In this document: positions 1 to 5,418 of the stretch, in pieces
Numbering within the stretch: position 1 is the stretch's first letter
Layout of the letters: the number at the start of each line of letters is the position of its first letter
From: a virus
Virus record (IMG/VR): IMGVR_UViG_3300025626_000118
Coordinates: 1 to 25,887 of that record
Strand: one strand, 5' to 3'
Length of the DNA stretch: 25,887 nt
The notes under the pieces: model-generated
The model's database searches: none
Told to the model about the DNA's origin: nothing
Seen by the model: only the letters and a program-made list of their open reading frames with translations
Program-made: the position numbers and the translations under genes

Positions 1-360
1 GGTGGCTTTATTTACTCTTGTTTCAATTAAGCCAGGCTTTGCTCTTGCGAGGCGAGTAAGATTGTGGTCTTTAAATACTTTCATAAACCTAGACTTCTCC
101 GCTTGTAAAGAGGCTGTTACAGCAGTAAGTTCAGTTACCTGAGCCTGCTGTTCCTCTCTTCGAGCCTCTAGTTCCGCGACCTTCGTCGCATTGTTTTCGG
201 CCGCTGCCTGTAATACATTGTTGTTCTCTTTTAGAGTACGATTATTAGCTTCTAACTGAATGACCGCATTCTCTAACTTTGCAACAGTGACTTGGTGATA
301 CGCATACGCACCTCCAGCAGCTCCGACCACACCTAGAACAAGTATGAGTTTAAGATACAT
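1..360 (-). CDS. Probable inner-membrane spanin (Rz-like), 3' end beyond the window
   Basis: The frame is open from an ATG at 358-360 down to the window edge, giving 120 residues with no stop. It begins with a short charged start followed by one hydrophobic segment (residues about 4-19, rich in L, V, G and A). A long polar, alanine- and glutamate-rich stretch (about 21-85) follows that looks like a coiled coil. Near the visible end is the segment LARAKPGLIETRVNKAT, a type of ending I associate with phage i-spanin-like proteins. The start overlaps the end of the lysozyme gene by 11 bases, the usual place for a spanin. I infer that it is anchored in the inner membrane and helps disrupt the outer membrane at lysis. 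No outer-membrane partner is visible here. It could instead be another coiled-coil membrane protein of the lysis cassette. Confidence 0.62.
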   Translation of the reverse strand, partial: MYLKLILVLGVVGAAGGAYAYHQVTVAKLENAVIQLEANNRTLKENNNVLQAAAENNATKVAELEARREEQQAQVTELTAVTASLQAEKSRFMKVFKDHNLTRLARAKPGLIETRVNKAT

Positions 361-796
361 TTTCTAGTCGTACCATGAGGCGTTCCGCACGATTCGTCAC
401 TTGCTTATGCCAGCGCGAGTCTCGTCCTTCGACAGCAGCCTTCGGCCAATCGCCTTCCTCTAGTGCAGCACAGAAGTTCTTAAACTTTGACAAACGAGGA
501 CGCCCCATATTGAACATCATGTTTACCACAATTTCTTGAACTTCTCCAGGAAAGTCATGCCATTTGGGGCCAAAAAGAACTTCGCACTCGTCAATAGATG
601 TGTCCAGATCTTTCTCAAACGCTTCCCAAACTCGCTCCTCTGATACCGACGTACCCAAGGGCGAACCAAATTCCGAATCGCTCTCAATAACAAGATGACC
701 AACACCAAAAGTAGCCAGGCCAAGATGGTCATTATAGATTTCATACTTGACACCTTCGTCCTCCTTTAGTTGGTTAAATACTTCTTCTCTGTTCAT
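350..796 (-). CDS. T4-type lysozyme (endolysin, glycoside hydrolase family 24)
   Basis: This 148-residue protein should cut the beta-1,4 bond between N-acetylmuramic acid and N-acetylglucosamine in peptidoglycan at the end of infection. The catalytic triad of T4 lysozyme can be laid out exactly: Glu14 in KEDEG, Asp23 in YNDHLG and Thr29 in ATFGVGH, with the same 9- and 6-residue spacings as Glu11, Asp20 and Thr26 of T4. The motif FGVGH follows directly. The length is close to T4 lysozyme (164 residues). I see no N-terminal signal or membrane anchor, so it would need a holin to reach the cell wall. It lies downstream of the thymidylate synthase genes on the same strand and overlaps both neighbours. 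Confidence 0.93.
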   Translation of the reverse strand: MNREEVFNQLKEDEGVKYEIYNDHLGLATFGVGHLVIESDSEFGSPLGTSVSEERVWEAFEKDLDTSIDECEVLFGPKWHDFPGEVQEIVVNMMFNMGRPRLSKFKNFCAALEEGDWPKAAVEGRDSRWHKQVTNRAERLMVRLENVS

Positions 797-1004
797 TTAT
801 ACTCCATTTTTTAATGCTGGACCTTTCTATGTCTTCCCATTCCTTTGCTTCTACATCATAAGCAATAAGTTTATCTGATTTGAGATTAACATTTACTTTA
901 AATATAGTTTTCAAAGTATATGTTTTTGTAATCTCTTTTCCGCTGTTTAAACTTTCGTAAGTGATATTGACATTGCCGTTTCTCAATGCCTCAACAAGTT
1001 TCAC
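774..1004 (-). CDS. Small SH3/Sm-barrel-like phage protein (DUF2693/WYL_2-like)
   Basis: A 76-residue protein starting at a GTG that overlaps the stop of the upstream MazG-like gene (GTGA). Its opening, LRNGNVNITYESLNSGKEI, followed by a beta-rich middle and a late WEDIERSSIKKW segment, resembles the small beta-barrel family found in T4-like and marine phages (DUF2693/WYL_2), where residues NG.V.(I/V)T(Y/F) and a late tryptophan are typical. Function in that family is not established; nucleic acid binding is sometimes suggested. The 3' end overlaps the lysozyme gene by 23 bases, so the two are probably translationally coupled. The family assignment is by eye and uncertain, but the overlaps on both sides support it as a real gene. 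Another protein of similar build is encoded at 6910-7173. Confidence 0.6.
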   Translation of the reverse strand: MKLVEALRNGNVNITYESLNSGKEITKTYTLKTIFKVNVNLKSDKLIAYDVEAKEWEDIERSSIKKWSINEQRRSI

Positions 1005-1333
1005 AAATCTGCTTCCTTTACAAAGATGCCATCAACCATCTTTCCTTTGCGATCTTTAATGTCAATCCACGCAGTCTCTAGACAATCCATCATAGAGTAG
1101 TTATTGCGTTCCATAATATTAATAAGCACAACCATAATATCGCCAATGTCGTCTTTCATGTCTCTGCCCTTACACATATTGTCTGACAGTTCCCCACACT
1201 CTTGAATGAGCTTACAGAACTGATCTTTATCAGTACTACCATCAATCAAATTGCGGTCTCTGTGCCAAATTCGTATGCGCTCTTGCATAACATCACTGTT
1301 TCCTCTTGACTCTCCATTCCAAACATCATTCAT
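1001..1333 (-). CDS. MazG-like nucleotide pyrophosphohydrolase
   Basis: A 110-residue protein with an all-alpha MazG-type core. The metal-binding helices can be recognised as QECGEL (residues 44-49) and DDIGD (61-65), matching the family pattern EExxE...ExxD, with the first Glu replaced by Gln44 and the later Glu by Asp62. MazG enzymes hydrolyse (d)NTPs to monophosphates and pyrophosphate; phage versions are thought to clean the nucleotide pool or act on stress nucleotides. Gene order (thyX, membrane peptide, this gene) fits nucleotide metabolism. The start overlaps the upstream stop as ATGA, and the downstream gene starts within its stop as GTGA. A second, more canonical MazG-like protein is encoded at 4336-4587, so the two may differ in substrate. 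Confidence 0.82.
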   Translation of the reverse strand: MNDVWNGESRGNSDVMQERIRIWHRDRNLIDGSTDKDQFCKLIQECGELSDNMCKGRDMKDDIGDIMVVLINIMERNNYSMMDCLETAWIDIKDRKGKMVDGIFVKEADL

Positions 1334-1455
1334 AAGTAAGGATTTCCTTGATACATTTCAGGGTGTTTGACAAGCATCATACTGCTTTGCCAGTTAGTAT
1401 ATAACAATCCAGCTAGAATTGCTACAGTTAAAATTGTATTTCTAATACGTTTCAT
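1330..1455 (-). CDS. 41-residue single-pass membrane peptide of unknown function
   Basis: The ATG at 1453-1455 overlaps the thyX stop as ATGA, and the stop overlaps the next start as ATGA, so the frame fits the operon exactly. A longer in-frame extension upstream would lie wholly inside thyX and is rejected. The peptide starts with MKRIRN, then a hydrophobic helix (about residues 7-19, NTILTVAILAGLL) and a polar tail ending in NPYL. The positive N-terminus and short helix suggest insertion in the inner membrane. It lies in the same transcript as the lysozyme and probable spanin genes and is the only small membrane protein in that unit, so it is a weak holin candidate. That is inference; no holin family similarity is recognised. 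Confidence 0.6.
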   Translation of the reverse strand: MKRIRNTILTVAILAGLLYTNWQSSMMLVKHPEMYQGNPYL

Positions 1456-2081
1456 GAGTCTCCCCAGACGTCTCCACCGTTTTGGCAGAGAATCTCTTTG
1501 CAGGCTACTGCAATTTCTGAACACTCTTTTTGAGTGCCGTTTCCACCTCGTAGATCGCAGAAGTGCATCCACGATCGAAGTGTACCATTCATATACAATC
1601 GAGAGTGAGTGTTACCCTCTGGTAATACTGCTCTCGCCTGTTCTTTCGCAATACCCATGCTTATAGCCCACTTATAGGCTTCAGTAGAGGCATCGATTAC
1701 TTCTCTCTGTTTTGTATGCCAAGCAATTTCTAGCCCATCATTATCCGCAGGAATACTATTCTGTCGGTTACGTGGGTCTTGCAGCCTAGCTTCTCTAGTA
1801 GAAAAATCCAATGCTTGAGTAGGGTCTGCATAGCGTTGACTAAATTCTTGAAAACTAAAAGAGCGATGCCGCAGAATCTGGCGAGCAATGTCTCTCGTAG
1901 TCTCGATTTCAATGCAAGCACTTGCCATTTCGAATGGGCTGAAGTGTGCTTCTTTTTTAAGGTACTTCAACAACTTCGGGGCTGTTCTCTCGTTGTCTTG
2001 ATTTGCAGGATTACTAACTCTCGCACAATAGGCGATGACTTTCATGGCTTCGGGGGTAATCCAAACTAGGGTTACTTTCAT
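1452..2081 (-). CDS. thyX: Flavin-dependent thymidylate synthase ThyX
   Basis: ThyX makes dTMP from dUMP using methylenetetrahydrofolate, FAD and NADPH. The signature RHR-x7-S is present exactly: R71-H72-R73 and S81 in RHRSFSFQEFSQRY. The C-terminal part has the expected dUMP-contact region around EQARAVLPEGNTHSRLYMNG. The start is taken as the ATG at 2079-2081, giving 209 residues, because it is preceded by a strong ribosome site (AGAGGAGA on the minus strand) and follows the consensus promoter at 2106-2134. An in-frame upstream extension to 2240 would run through that promoter and over the divergent one, and adds no ThyX-like sequence. It is the first gene of the leftward operon and supplies thymidylate for the replication genes on the other strand. 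Confidence 0.95.
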   Translation of the reverse strand: MKVTLVWITPEAMKVIAYCARVSNPANQDNERTAPKLLKYLKKEAHFSPFEMASACIEIETTRDIARQILRHRSFSFQEFSQRYADPTQALDFSTREARLQDPRNRQNSIPADNDGLEIAWHTKQREVIDASTEAYKWAISMGIAKEQARAVLPEGNTHSRLYMNGTLRSWMHFCDLRGGNGTQKECSEIAVACKEILCQNGGDVWGDS

Positions 2082-2105
2082 ACAATCTCCTCTGATTAAG
2101 TGTAT

Positions 2106-2134
2106 ATTATACGATGTTAAGGCTTTTATGTCAA
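2106..2134 (-). promoter_or_regulatory. Consensus sigma70 promoter for the leftward thyX-lysis operon
   Basis: On the minus strand TTGACA (2129-2134) and TATAAT (2106-2111) are separated by exactly 17 bases; both hexamers are perfect. A run of seven A residues lies just upstream of the -35 box, as in the other promoters of this window. The predicted transcript starts near 2098, about 17 bases before the thyX start codon. Confidence 0.88.
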
Positions 2135-2170
2135 GAACTTTTTTTCCTGTCACTTGAGCAAAAAAGTTTC

Positions 2171-2199
2171 TTGACACAATTTGGTGTAGGTGATATAAT
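2171..2199 (+). promoter_or_regulatory. Consensus sigma70 promoter for the Hsp20 unit
   Basis: TTGACA (2171-2176), a 17-base spacer and TATAAT (2194-2199), both perfect, with an A-run immediately upstream. It diverges from the thyX promoter 37 bases away. The leader to the Hsp20 start is about 105 bases, holds no open frame that I can support, and ends in the ribosome site AAAGGAG. Confidence 0.9.
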
Positions 2200-2311
2200 A
2201 TACCCTGAAATTGATACCAGTCTAACTGTGTCTTTTTCAAAATCCGTAAATTAAAACGATTGTTACGCTTCCGAAAGGGGCAAGTTCATCTTTCTTAAAA
2301 GGAGAAAACTT

Positions 2312-2701
2312 ATGAATGCAGTAAATCTTGAAAAATTCTTTGTCGGTTTCGACAATTTAGTTAACAGCCCGTTATATACTCAACAGGCACCAGAATATCC
2401 TCGTTATAACATTGAAAAAGTAGAAAATGGCTATATAGTTGAAGTAGCTGTTCCAGGATGGAACAAAACCCAAATTTCAGTGAACGTTCACAAAAATATT
2501 CTTACCATTAAAGGTGAGAAAAAAGAGAATAACGAAGGTAGAGACTGGGTGCACAAAGGTATATCAGGAAAAAGTTTTGAGAAGCATCTAAAGCTTGACA
2601 ATGCCTTAGAGGTCTCTTCTGCTTCCATGGAAAACGGAATGTTAAAAATAGACCTATCGTATTCGCCCTCTAGTAAGCCCACATCAATACCTATTGGGTA
2701 A
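2312..2701 (+). CDS. Small heat shock protein, Hsp20/alpha-crystallin family
   Basis: A 129-residue ATP-independent chaperone that would hold unfolding proteins in soluble form in the cytoplasm. The alpha-crystallin domain covers about residues 30-118: YPRYNIEKVENGYIVEVAVP at the start, the ILTIKGEK strand (about 64-71), and ENGMLKIDL in place of the usual A.x.nGvL.i.l ending. The C-terminus carries an I-x-I motif (Ile126-Pro-Ile128), used for oligomer assembly. Hsp20 genes are frequent in T4-like cyanophages and other marine phages, where assembly or host-protein protection is proposed. It is preceded by a strong ribosome site (AAAGGAG) and its own consensus promoter, and shares a transcript with only one micro-peptide before a terminator, so it is probably strongly and independently expressed. 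Confidence 0.93.
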   Translation: MNAVNLEKFFVGFDNLVNSPLYTQQAPEYPRYNIEKVENGYIVEVAVPGWNKTQISVNVHKNILTIKGEKKENNEGRDWVHKGISGKSFEKHLKLDNALEVSSASMENGMLKIDLSYSPSSKPTSIPIG

Positions 2702-2714
2702 CTTGGAGAATTCA

Positions 2715-2825
2715 ATGAAGAACTTCGTAAAAGAAAAGTGGGGTGTACTTGAGGCTGTATTTCAAATTGTAGTGTGCGTAACAGCACCACTAGCATATAT
2801 GGCCGTAAGCTACGCTTCTGCTTAG
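2715..2825 (+). CDS. 36-residue membrane micro-peptide
   Basis: A short frame beginning MKNFVKEKWGVLEAVF and continuing into a hydrophobic segment (about residues 12-32) with sequence such as QIVVCVTAPLAYMAV. It has a plausible ribosome site (GGAG eight bases before the ATG) and sits between hsp20 and a terminator, so a transcript certainly covers it. I do not recognise the sequence. The amphipathic charged start and the single hydrophobic helix suggest a membrane peptide. The evidence for translation is the ribosome site and position only. Confidence 0.5.
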   Translation: MKNFVKEKWGVLEAVFQIVVCVTAPLAYMAVSYASA

Positions 2826-2832
2826 AAACGGT

Positions 2833-2861
2833 AAGCCGGGCAGAAATGTCCGGCTTTTTTA
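2833..2861 (+). terminator. Intrinsic terminator after the Hsp20 unit
   Basis: A 9-bp stem (AAGCCGGGC at 2833-2841 with GTCCGGCTT at 2848-2856, one G-T pair) around a six-base loop, running straight into a T-rich tract to 2860. This is a textbook rho-independent terminator. The next gene begins only a few bases after it. Confidence 0.92.
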
Positions 2862-2864
2862 TTT

Positions 2865-3494
2865 ATGAAAATACCTCTAAAGTATCGTAACAAACCGGCT
2901 ATTCTTGTAGCTACAGGCCCTTCTCTGACTGAAGAGGTGGTAGAGACTATAAGACCCTATAAGAATGATTTCATTATTTTTGGTTGTAATGATTCTTATA
3001 GGCTAGTAGATTATTTAGACCTTCATTATGCTTGCGATAAAGCTTGGTGGGATCTACACGCAAAACCTTTTAGAGAAAAATATCCAGACTTAGAGGCTTA
3101 CACACAAGCAGAGGAGTATAGAGACTCTGAGTTTAACTTAAATATAGTAGAAGGAAAACATGCTAGAAGTTTGAGCACAGATTCTAGTATTATACATTGG
3201 GGCAGTAATTCAGGTTATCAGTTGTTAAACATAGCATTTTTAATGGGTTGTTCCAGATTTTTACTTGTCGGTTATAATATGCAAAAGATAGGCGGAGTAA
3301 GACATTTCTTTGGAGAACATCCCGACGGATTAAGTAAAAATAGTCCTTATCATAAGTTTTTATCTGCATTTGATAGCATAGAAGAACCTATACGAAATAT
3401 AGTAGTAAATTGTACGCCAGACAGTGCTTTAACAACATTCAGAAAAGGCAGTTTAAAAGAGGAATTAGAGAATGCTAGTATCAGAAGAATATAG
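2865..3494 (+). CDS. DUF115/MptE-like Rossmann protein, possible glycan or nucleotide-sugar function
   Basis: A 209-residue protein. Near the N-terminus it has PAILVATGPSL, a glycine/serine loop after a beta strand, followed by FIIFGCNDSYR, and later GSNSGYQLLNIAFLMGC and FLLVGYNMQ. This arrangement is typical of the DUF115/MptE-like family of Rossmann-fold proteins, found in phages and in surface polysaccharide loci; the reaction in phages is not known. A methyltransferase-like gene overlaps its 3' end by 23 bases, so the two products probably act together. The ATG at 2865 has no ribosome site: the bases before it are the T-tract of a terminator. No alternative start is visible that keeps the conserved N-terminal strand. 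Confidence 0.65.
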   Translation: MKIPLKYRNKPAILVATGPSLTEEVVETIRPYKNDFIIFGCNDSYRLVDYLDLHYACDKAWWDLHAKPFREKYPDLEAYTQAEEYRDSEFNLNIVEGKHARSLSTDSSIIHWGSNSGYQLLNIAFLMGCSRFLLVGYNMQKIGGVRHFFGEHPDGLSKNSPYHKFLSAFDSIEEPIRNIVVNCTPDSALTTFRKGSLKEELENASIRRI

Positions 3495-3993
3495 AAAAAC
3501 ATTAGAAGATACACATAGAGAAACCAACCATTCCTGGGGTCAGACAGCTCCTTTATATACTGGAGGCATACTAACTTATATGCAGCAGAATAACTTTGAA
3601 GAAGTTCTTGATTACGGCTCTGCTCATGGTAGTTTTAGAAAGTCTTTAAATAATCCTAATATAGATGTTACGGAATATGATCCGGGATACCCCGATAAAG
3701 CAAGTACTAATATACCTAAAAAGTTTCTTGTCTGCATAGATGTTTTAGAGCATGTTGAGCCTTCATTGATAGATGATGTTTTAGAAGACATTCAAAGGTG
3801 TACCCTTGAGAAAGCTTTCCTAACTATTGCATGTTACCCTGCTAGACAGATACTGTCAGACGGAAGAAACGCCCATCTTATTGTAGAGTCTCCCACATGG
3901 TGGAAGGAGAAAATTTTAAAACTCTTCGATATAGAATCAGAAGATTTTGCTCGAAGAACACTTGTAGTATTTGTTAAACCTAAGGAAAAGTAA
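3472..3993 (+). CDS. Class I SAM-dependent methyltransferase-like protein
   Basis: A 173-residue protein with a degenerate methyltransferase fold: motif I VLDYGSAHGSF (about residues 45-55, for S-adenosylmethionine), an acidic residue on the next strand (VTEYDP), and the strong KFLVCIDVLEHVEPSLIDDVL segment (about 84-104), the VLEHVE motif seen in many small-molecule methyltransferases. PARQILSDGRNAHLI (about 123-137), followed by TWW, is a combination I associate with phage homologues. The substrate is unknown. It overlaps the upstream DUF115-like gene and has a ribosome site (AGAGGAA) inside it, so coupled translation is likely. Tail-fibre, glycan or small-molecule modification are all possible. 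Confidence 0.75.
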   Translation: MLVSEEYRKTLEDTHRETNHSWGQTAPLYTGGILTYMQQNNFEEVLDYGSAHGSFRKSLNNPNIDVTEYDPGYPDKASTNIPKKFLVCIDVLEHVEPSLIDDVLEDIQRCTLEKAFLTIACYPARQILSDGRNAHLIVESPTWWKEKILKLFDIESEDFARRTLVVFVKPKEK

Positions 3994-4128
3994 ATGAAAC
4001 AAACTAACTTAAACTTCCCTAAAGACACTAACCAGCCACCCTATAATGGGCAGTTCTGGTGCCATATTCGGCAATCCTTTCAGGGTTGGACCGACCATAT
4101 TAATTTTTATAAGGTTAAGAATCTGTGA
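3994..4128 (+). CDS. 44-residue hypothetical protein
   Basis: A short frame with the ribosome site AAGGAAAAG directly before its ATG. The ATG immediately follows the methyltransferase stop, and the stop overlaps the glutaredoxin GTG start (GTGA). The product is polar and aromatic, with no membrane segment, and contains the stretches NQPPYNGQFWCHIRQSFQGW and TDHINFYKVKNL. The tight fit between neighbours supports a real gene. I do not recognise a family. Confidence 0.6.
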   Translation: MKQTNLNFPKDTNQPPYNGQFWCHIRQSFQGWTDHINFYKVKNL

Positions 4129-4349
4129 TAGAAATTTATGGAAAGATGGATTGCAACTATTGTGTAGAAGCACAGAACGTATGTAAAAACCTCAAGCTAG
4201 ATTATAAATACTATCACTTGGACGATCACTACACTATTATGGAACTCTGGGCAAAGGTTAAGTTTAAAACCTTTCCTCAGATTTTTGTAGATGATGTATG
4301 TATCGGAGGGTTTGACGAACTAATGGAATACACCAATGGAATTGAATAA
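4125..4349 (+). CDS. Glutaredoxin
   Basis: A 74-residue thioredoxin-fold protein that should pass electrons from glutathione to ribonucleotide reductase, as T4 NrdC does. The redox site is Cys10-Asn-Tyr-Cys13 after the first strand (IEIYGKMDCNYC); the cis-proline motif is TFPQIF and the glutathione-side loop is IGGFDEL, all in the expected order and spacing. It starts at a GTG inside the stop of the preceding small gene and overlaps the following MazG-like gene by 14 bases. The functional partner NrdAB is encoded about 18 kb downstream and has a C-terminal CxxC in its alpha subunit to receive the electrons. Confidence 0.93.
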   Translation: MIEIYGKMDCNYCVEAQNVCKNLKLDYKYYHLDDHYTIMELWAKVKFKTFPQIFVDDVCIGGFDELMEYTNGIE

Positions 4350-4587
4350 GTTGAAACAATTAGTAATTACTATGGAAGAATGTGGTGAATTAATTCGTGC
4401 CTGCTCTAAAGTGTTAAGACACGGAACTGAAGAGGATCCTAAGTATCTACAAAATCTTACTGAAGAAATAGCAGATGTCATCGCTATGACACGCATCCTT
4501 AGAACATCTTACCGTATAGATAGTAGTACCCTAGAAGATTTAGTTCAGAAAAGACTGACAAAAATGAAGCGGCAGGATTATGCGTAA
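4336..4587 (+). CDS. MazG-like nucleotide pyrophosphohydrolase (second copy)
   Basis: An 83-residue protein with the full metal-binding pattern: MEECGELI gives Glu14, Glu15 and Glu18, and LTEEIADV gives Glu44 and Asp47, matching EExxE...ExxD without substitutions. It is shorter than the protein at 1001-1333 and not obviously a recent duplicate. It should hydrolyse a (d)NTP or related nucleotide. It overlaps the glutaredoxin gene by 14 bases and the following membrane gene by 8, so the three are co-translated. Confidence 0.85.
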   Translation: MELNKLKQLVITMEECGELIRACSKVLRHGTEEDPKYLQNLTEEIADVIAMTRILRTSYRIDSSTLEDLVQKRLTKMKRQDYA

Positions 4588-4741
4588 GCTAATAACAATC
4601 TGGAAGTTTGCAATCGGTTCTTTTAGTGACGACAAAACAGAGGGCTACGACAATCACGTTATGATATTTCGCAGCATTCTCGTTCTAGTAAACTTTGTTA
4701 CCTGCTTCTTCATAATTGCTAATACACTGCGTCACTGGTAG
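4580..4741 (+). CDS. 53-residue single-pass membrane protein
   Basis: A short frame overlapping the MazG-like gene by eight bases. It opens MRKLITIWKFAIGSFSDDK, has a polar acidic middle (KTEGYDNH), and ends with one membrane helix (about residues 28-48, including RSILVLVNFVTCFFIIANTL) and RHW. The combination of an amphipathic WKFAIGSFSD start and a C-terminal helix is one I associate with small proteins of marine phages, but no function is known to me. It is the last gene before the promoter at 4761. Confidence 0.65.
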   Translation: MRKLITIWKFAIGSFSDDKTEGYDNHVMIFRSILVLVNFVTCFFIIANTLRHW

Positions 4742-4760
4742 TTGAGGGCAAAAATAAATC

Positions 4761-4789
4761 TTGACATTTTTTTCTTCTGCTGTTATAAT
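4761..4789 (+). promoter_or_regulatory. Consensus sigma70 promoter
   Basis: TTGACA (4761-4766), 17 bases, TATAAT (4784-4789), both perfect, with A-runs just upstream. It drives the gene at 4816 and probably the two that follow. The leader is only about 20 bases and contains GAAAAGAG as a weak ribosome site. Confidence 0.88.
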
Positions 4790-4815
4790 AATGGAAATTG
4801 TGAAAAGAGTGTGTT

Positions 4816-5418
4816 ATGAATTTATTTTATCTTGACGACGACCTTGACCGTTGTGCCGAGTTCCATGTCGACAAACACATTGTTAAAATGCCTTTAGAAG
4901 TAGCTCAGATATTGTGTACCTCAGTCTGGATTGACGAGTACCTTGGCTTTGTGCCTCGCGCACTTGACAAAAACGAACGAGACTATCTTAACGGCCTGAA
5001 GGCAGAAATCAAACATCTTCCACCAGAGGAAAGACCTTTGACCCCCTATCTACCAATGATGTATAATCATCCTTGTACGATATGGGCTCGCTCCTCTCTC
5101 GACAATCACGAATGGACTCACTGCTACGGTAATGCTCTTAACGAAGAGTATCGTTACCGTTACGGAAAAGATCATAAGTCTATAGCCCAAGTAGTAAATA
5201 ACCTACCAGAACCTCAAAGAATGGAGCGTGTGGGTTTTACTACTTTCGGGTTGGCTATGCCAGACGAACTAAAAGATTATGATGATCCAGTAGAATCTTA
5301 TAGACGCTACTATCACCTTGACAAAGCTACTTTTGCAAGCTGGAAGTACAGAGATAAGCCTTACTGGTGGGACGAAGATTTTGCAGATTATCAACAACGA
5401 ATTACAAGGGCAGCATAA
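4816..5418 (+). CDS. Conserved phage protein with a HxDKH motif, function unknown
   Basis: A 200-residue soluble protein rich in aromatic, His, Asp and Glu residues. Visible landmarks are MNLFYLDDDLDRCAEFHVDK at the start followed by HIVKM (His17 and His21 in HVDKH), NHPCTIWARSSLDNHEW in the middle, AMPDELK, and a late ATFASWKYRDKPYWW. I recall similar proteins from cyanophages and other marine phages without an assigned activity. The dense pattern of His, Asp and Lys suggests an enzyme, perhaps metal-dependent, but no fold is recognised. It has its own promoter and is directly followed by an HTH-type protein whose start immediately follows its stop. Confidence 0.75.
   Translation: MNLFYLDDDLDRCAEFHVDKHIVKMPLEVAQILCTSVWIDEYLGFVPRALDKNERDYLNGLKAEIKHLPPEERPLTPYLPMMYNHPCTIWARSSLDNHEWTHCYGNALNEEYRYRYGKDHKSIAQVVNNLPEPQRMERVGFTTFGLAMPDELKDYDDPVESYRRYYHLDKATFASWKYRDKPYWWDEDFADYQQRITRAA

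Noticed and set aside
1456-1572. N-terminal extension of the 41-residue membrane peptide
   Set aside because: The extra 39 residues come entirely from thyX in another phase, and the ATG at 1455 makes an exact ATGA overlap.
1367-2069. Plus-strand frames across the thyX region
   Set aside because: They are the opposite strand of thyX and the small membrane gene, with no ribosome sites or recognisable products.
2082-2240. In-frame extension of ThyX upstream to 2240
   Set aside because: It would cross the thyX promoter and the divergent Hsp20 promoter, adds no family-like residues, and the ATG at 2081 has a strong ribosome site.
4816-5418. Assignment of the HVDKH protein as a pyrimidine-dimer glycosylase
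   Set aside because: The T4 DenV pattern (N-terminal MTRINL and Arg/His pattern) is absent and I cannot support another specific activity.
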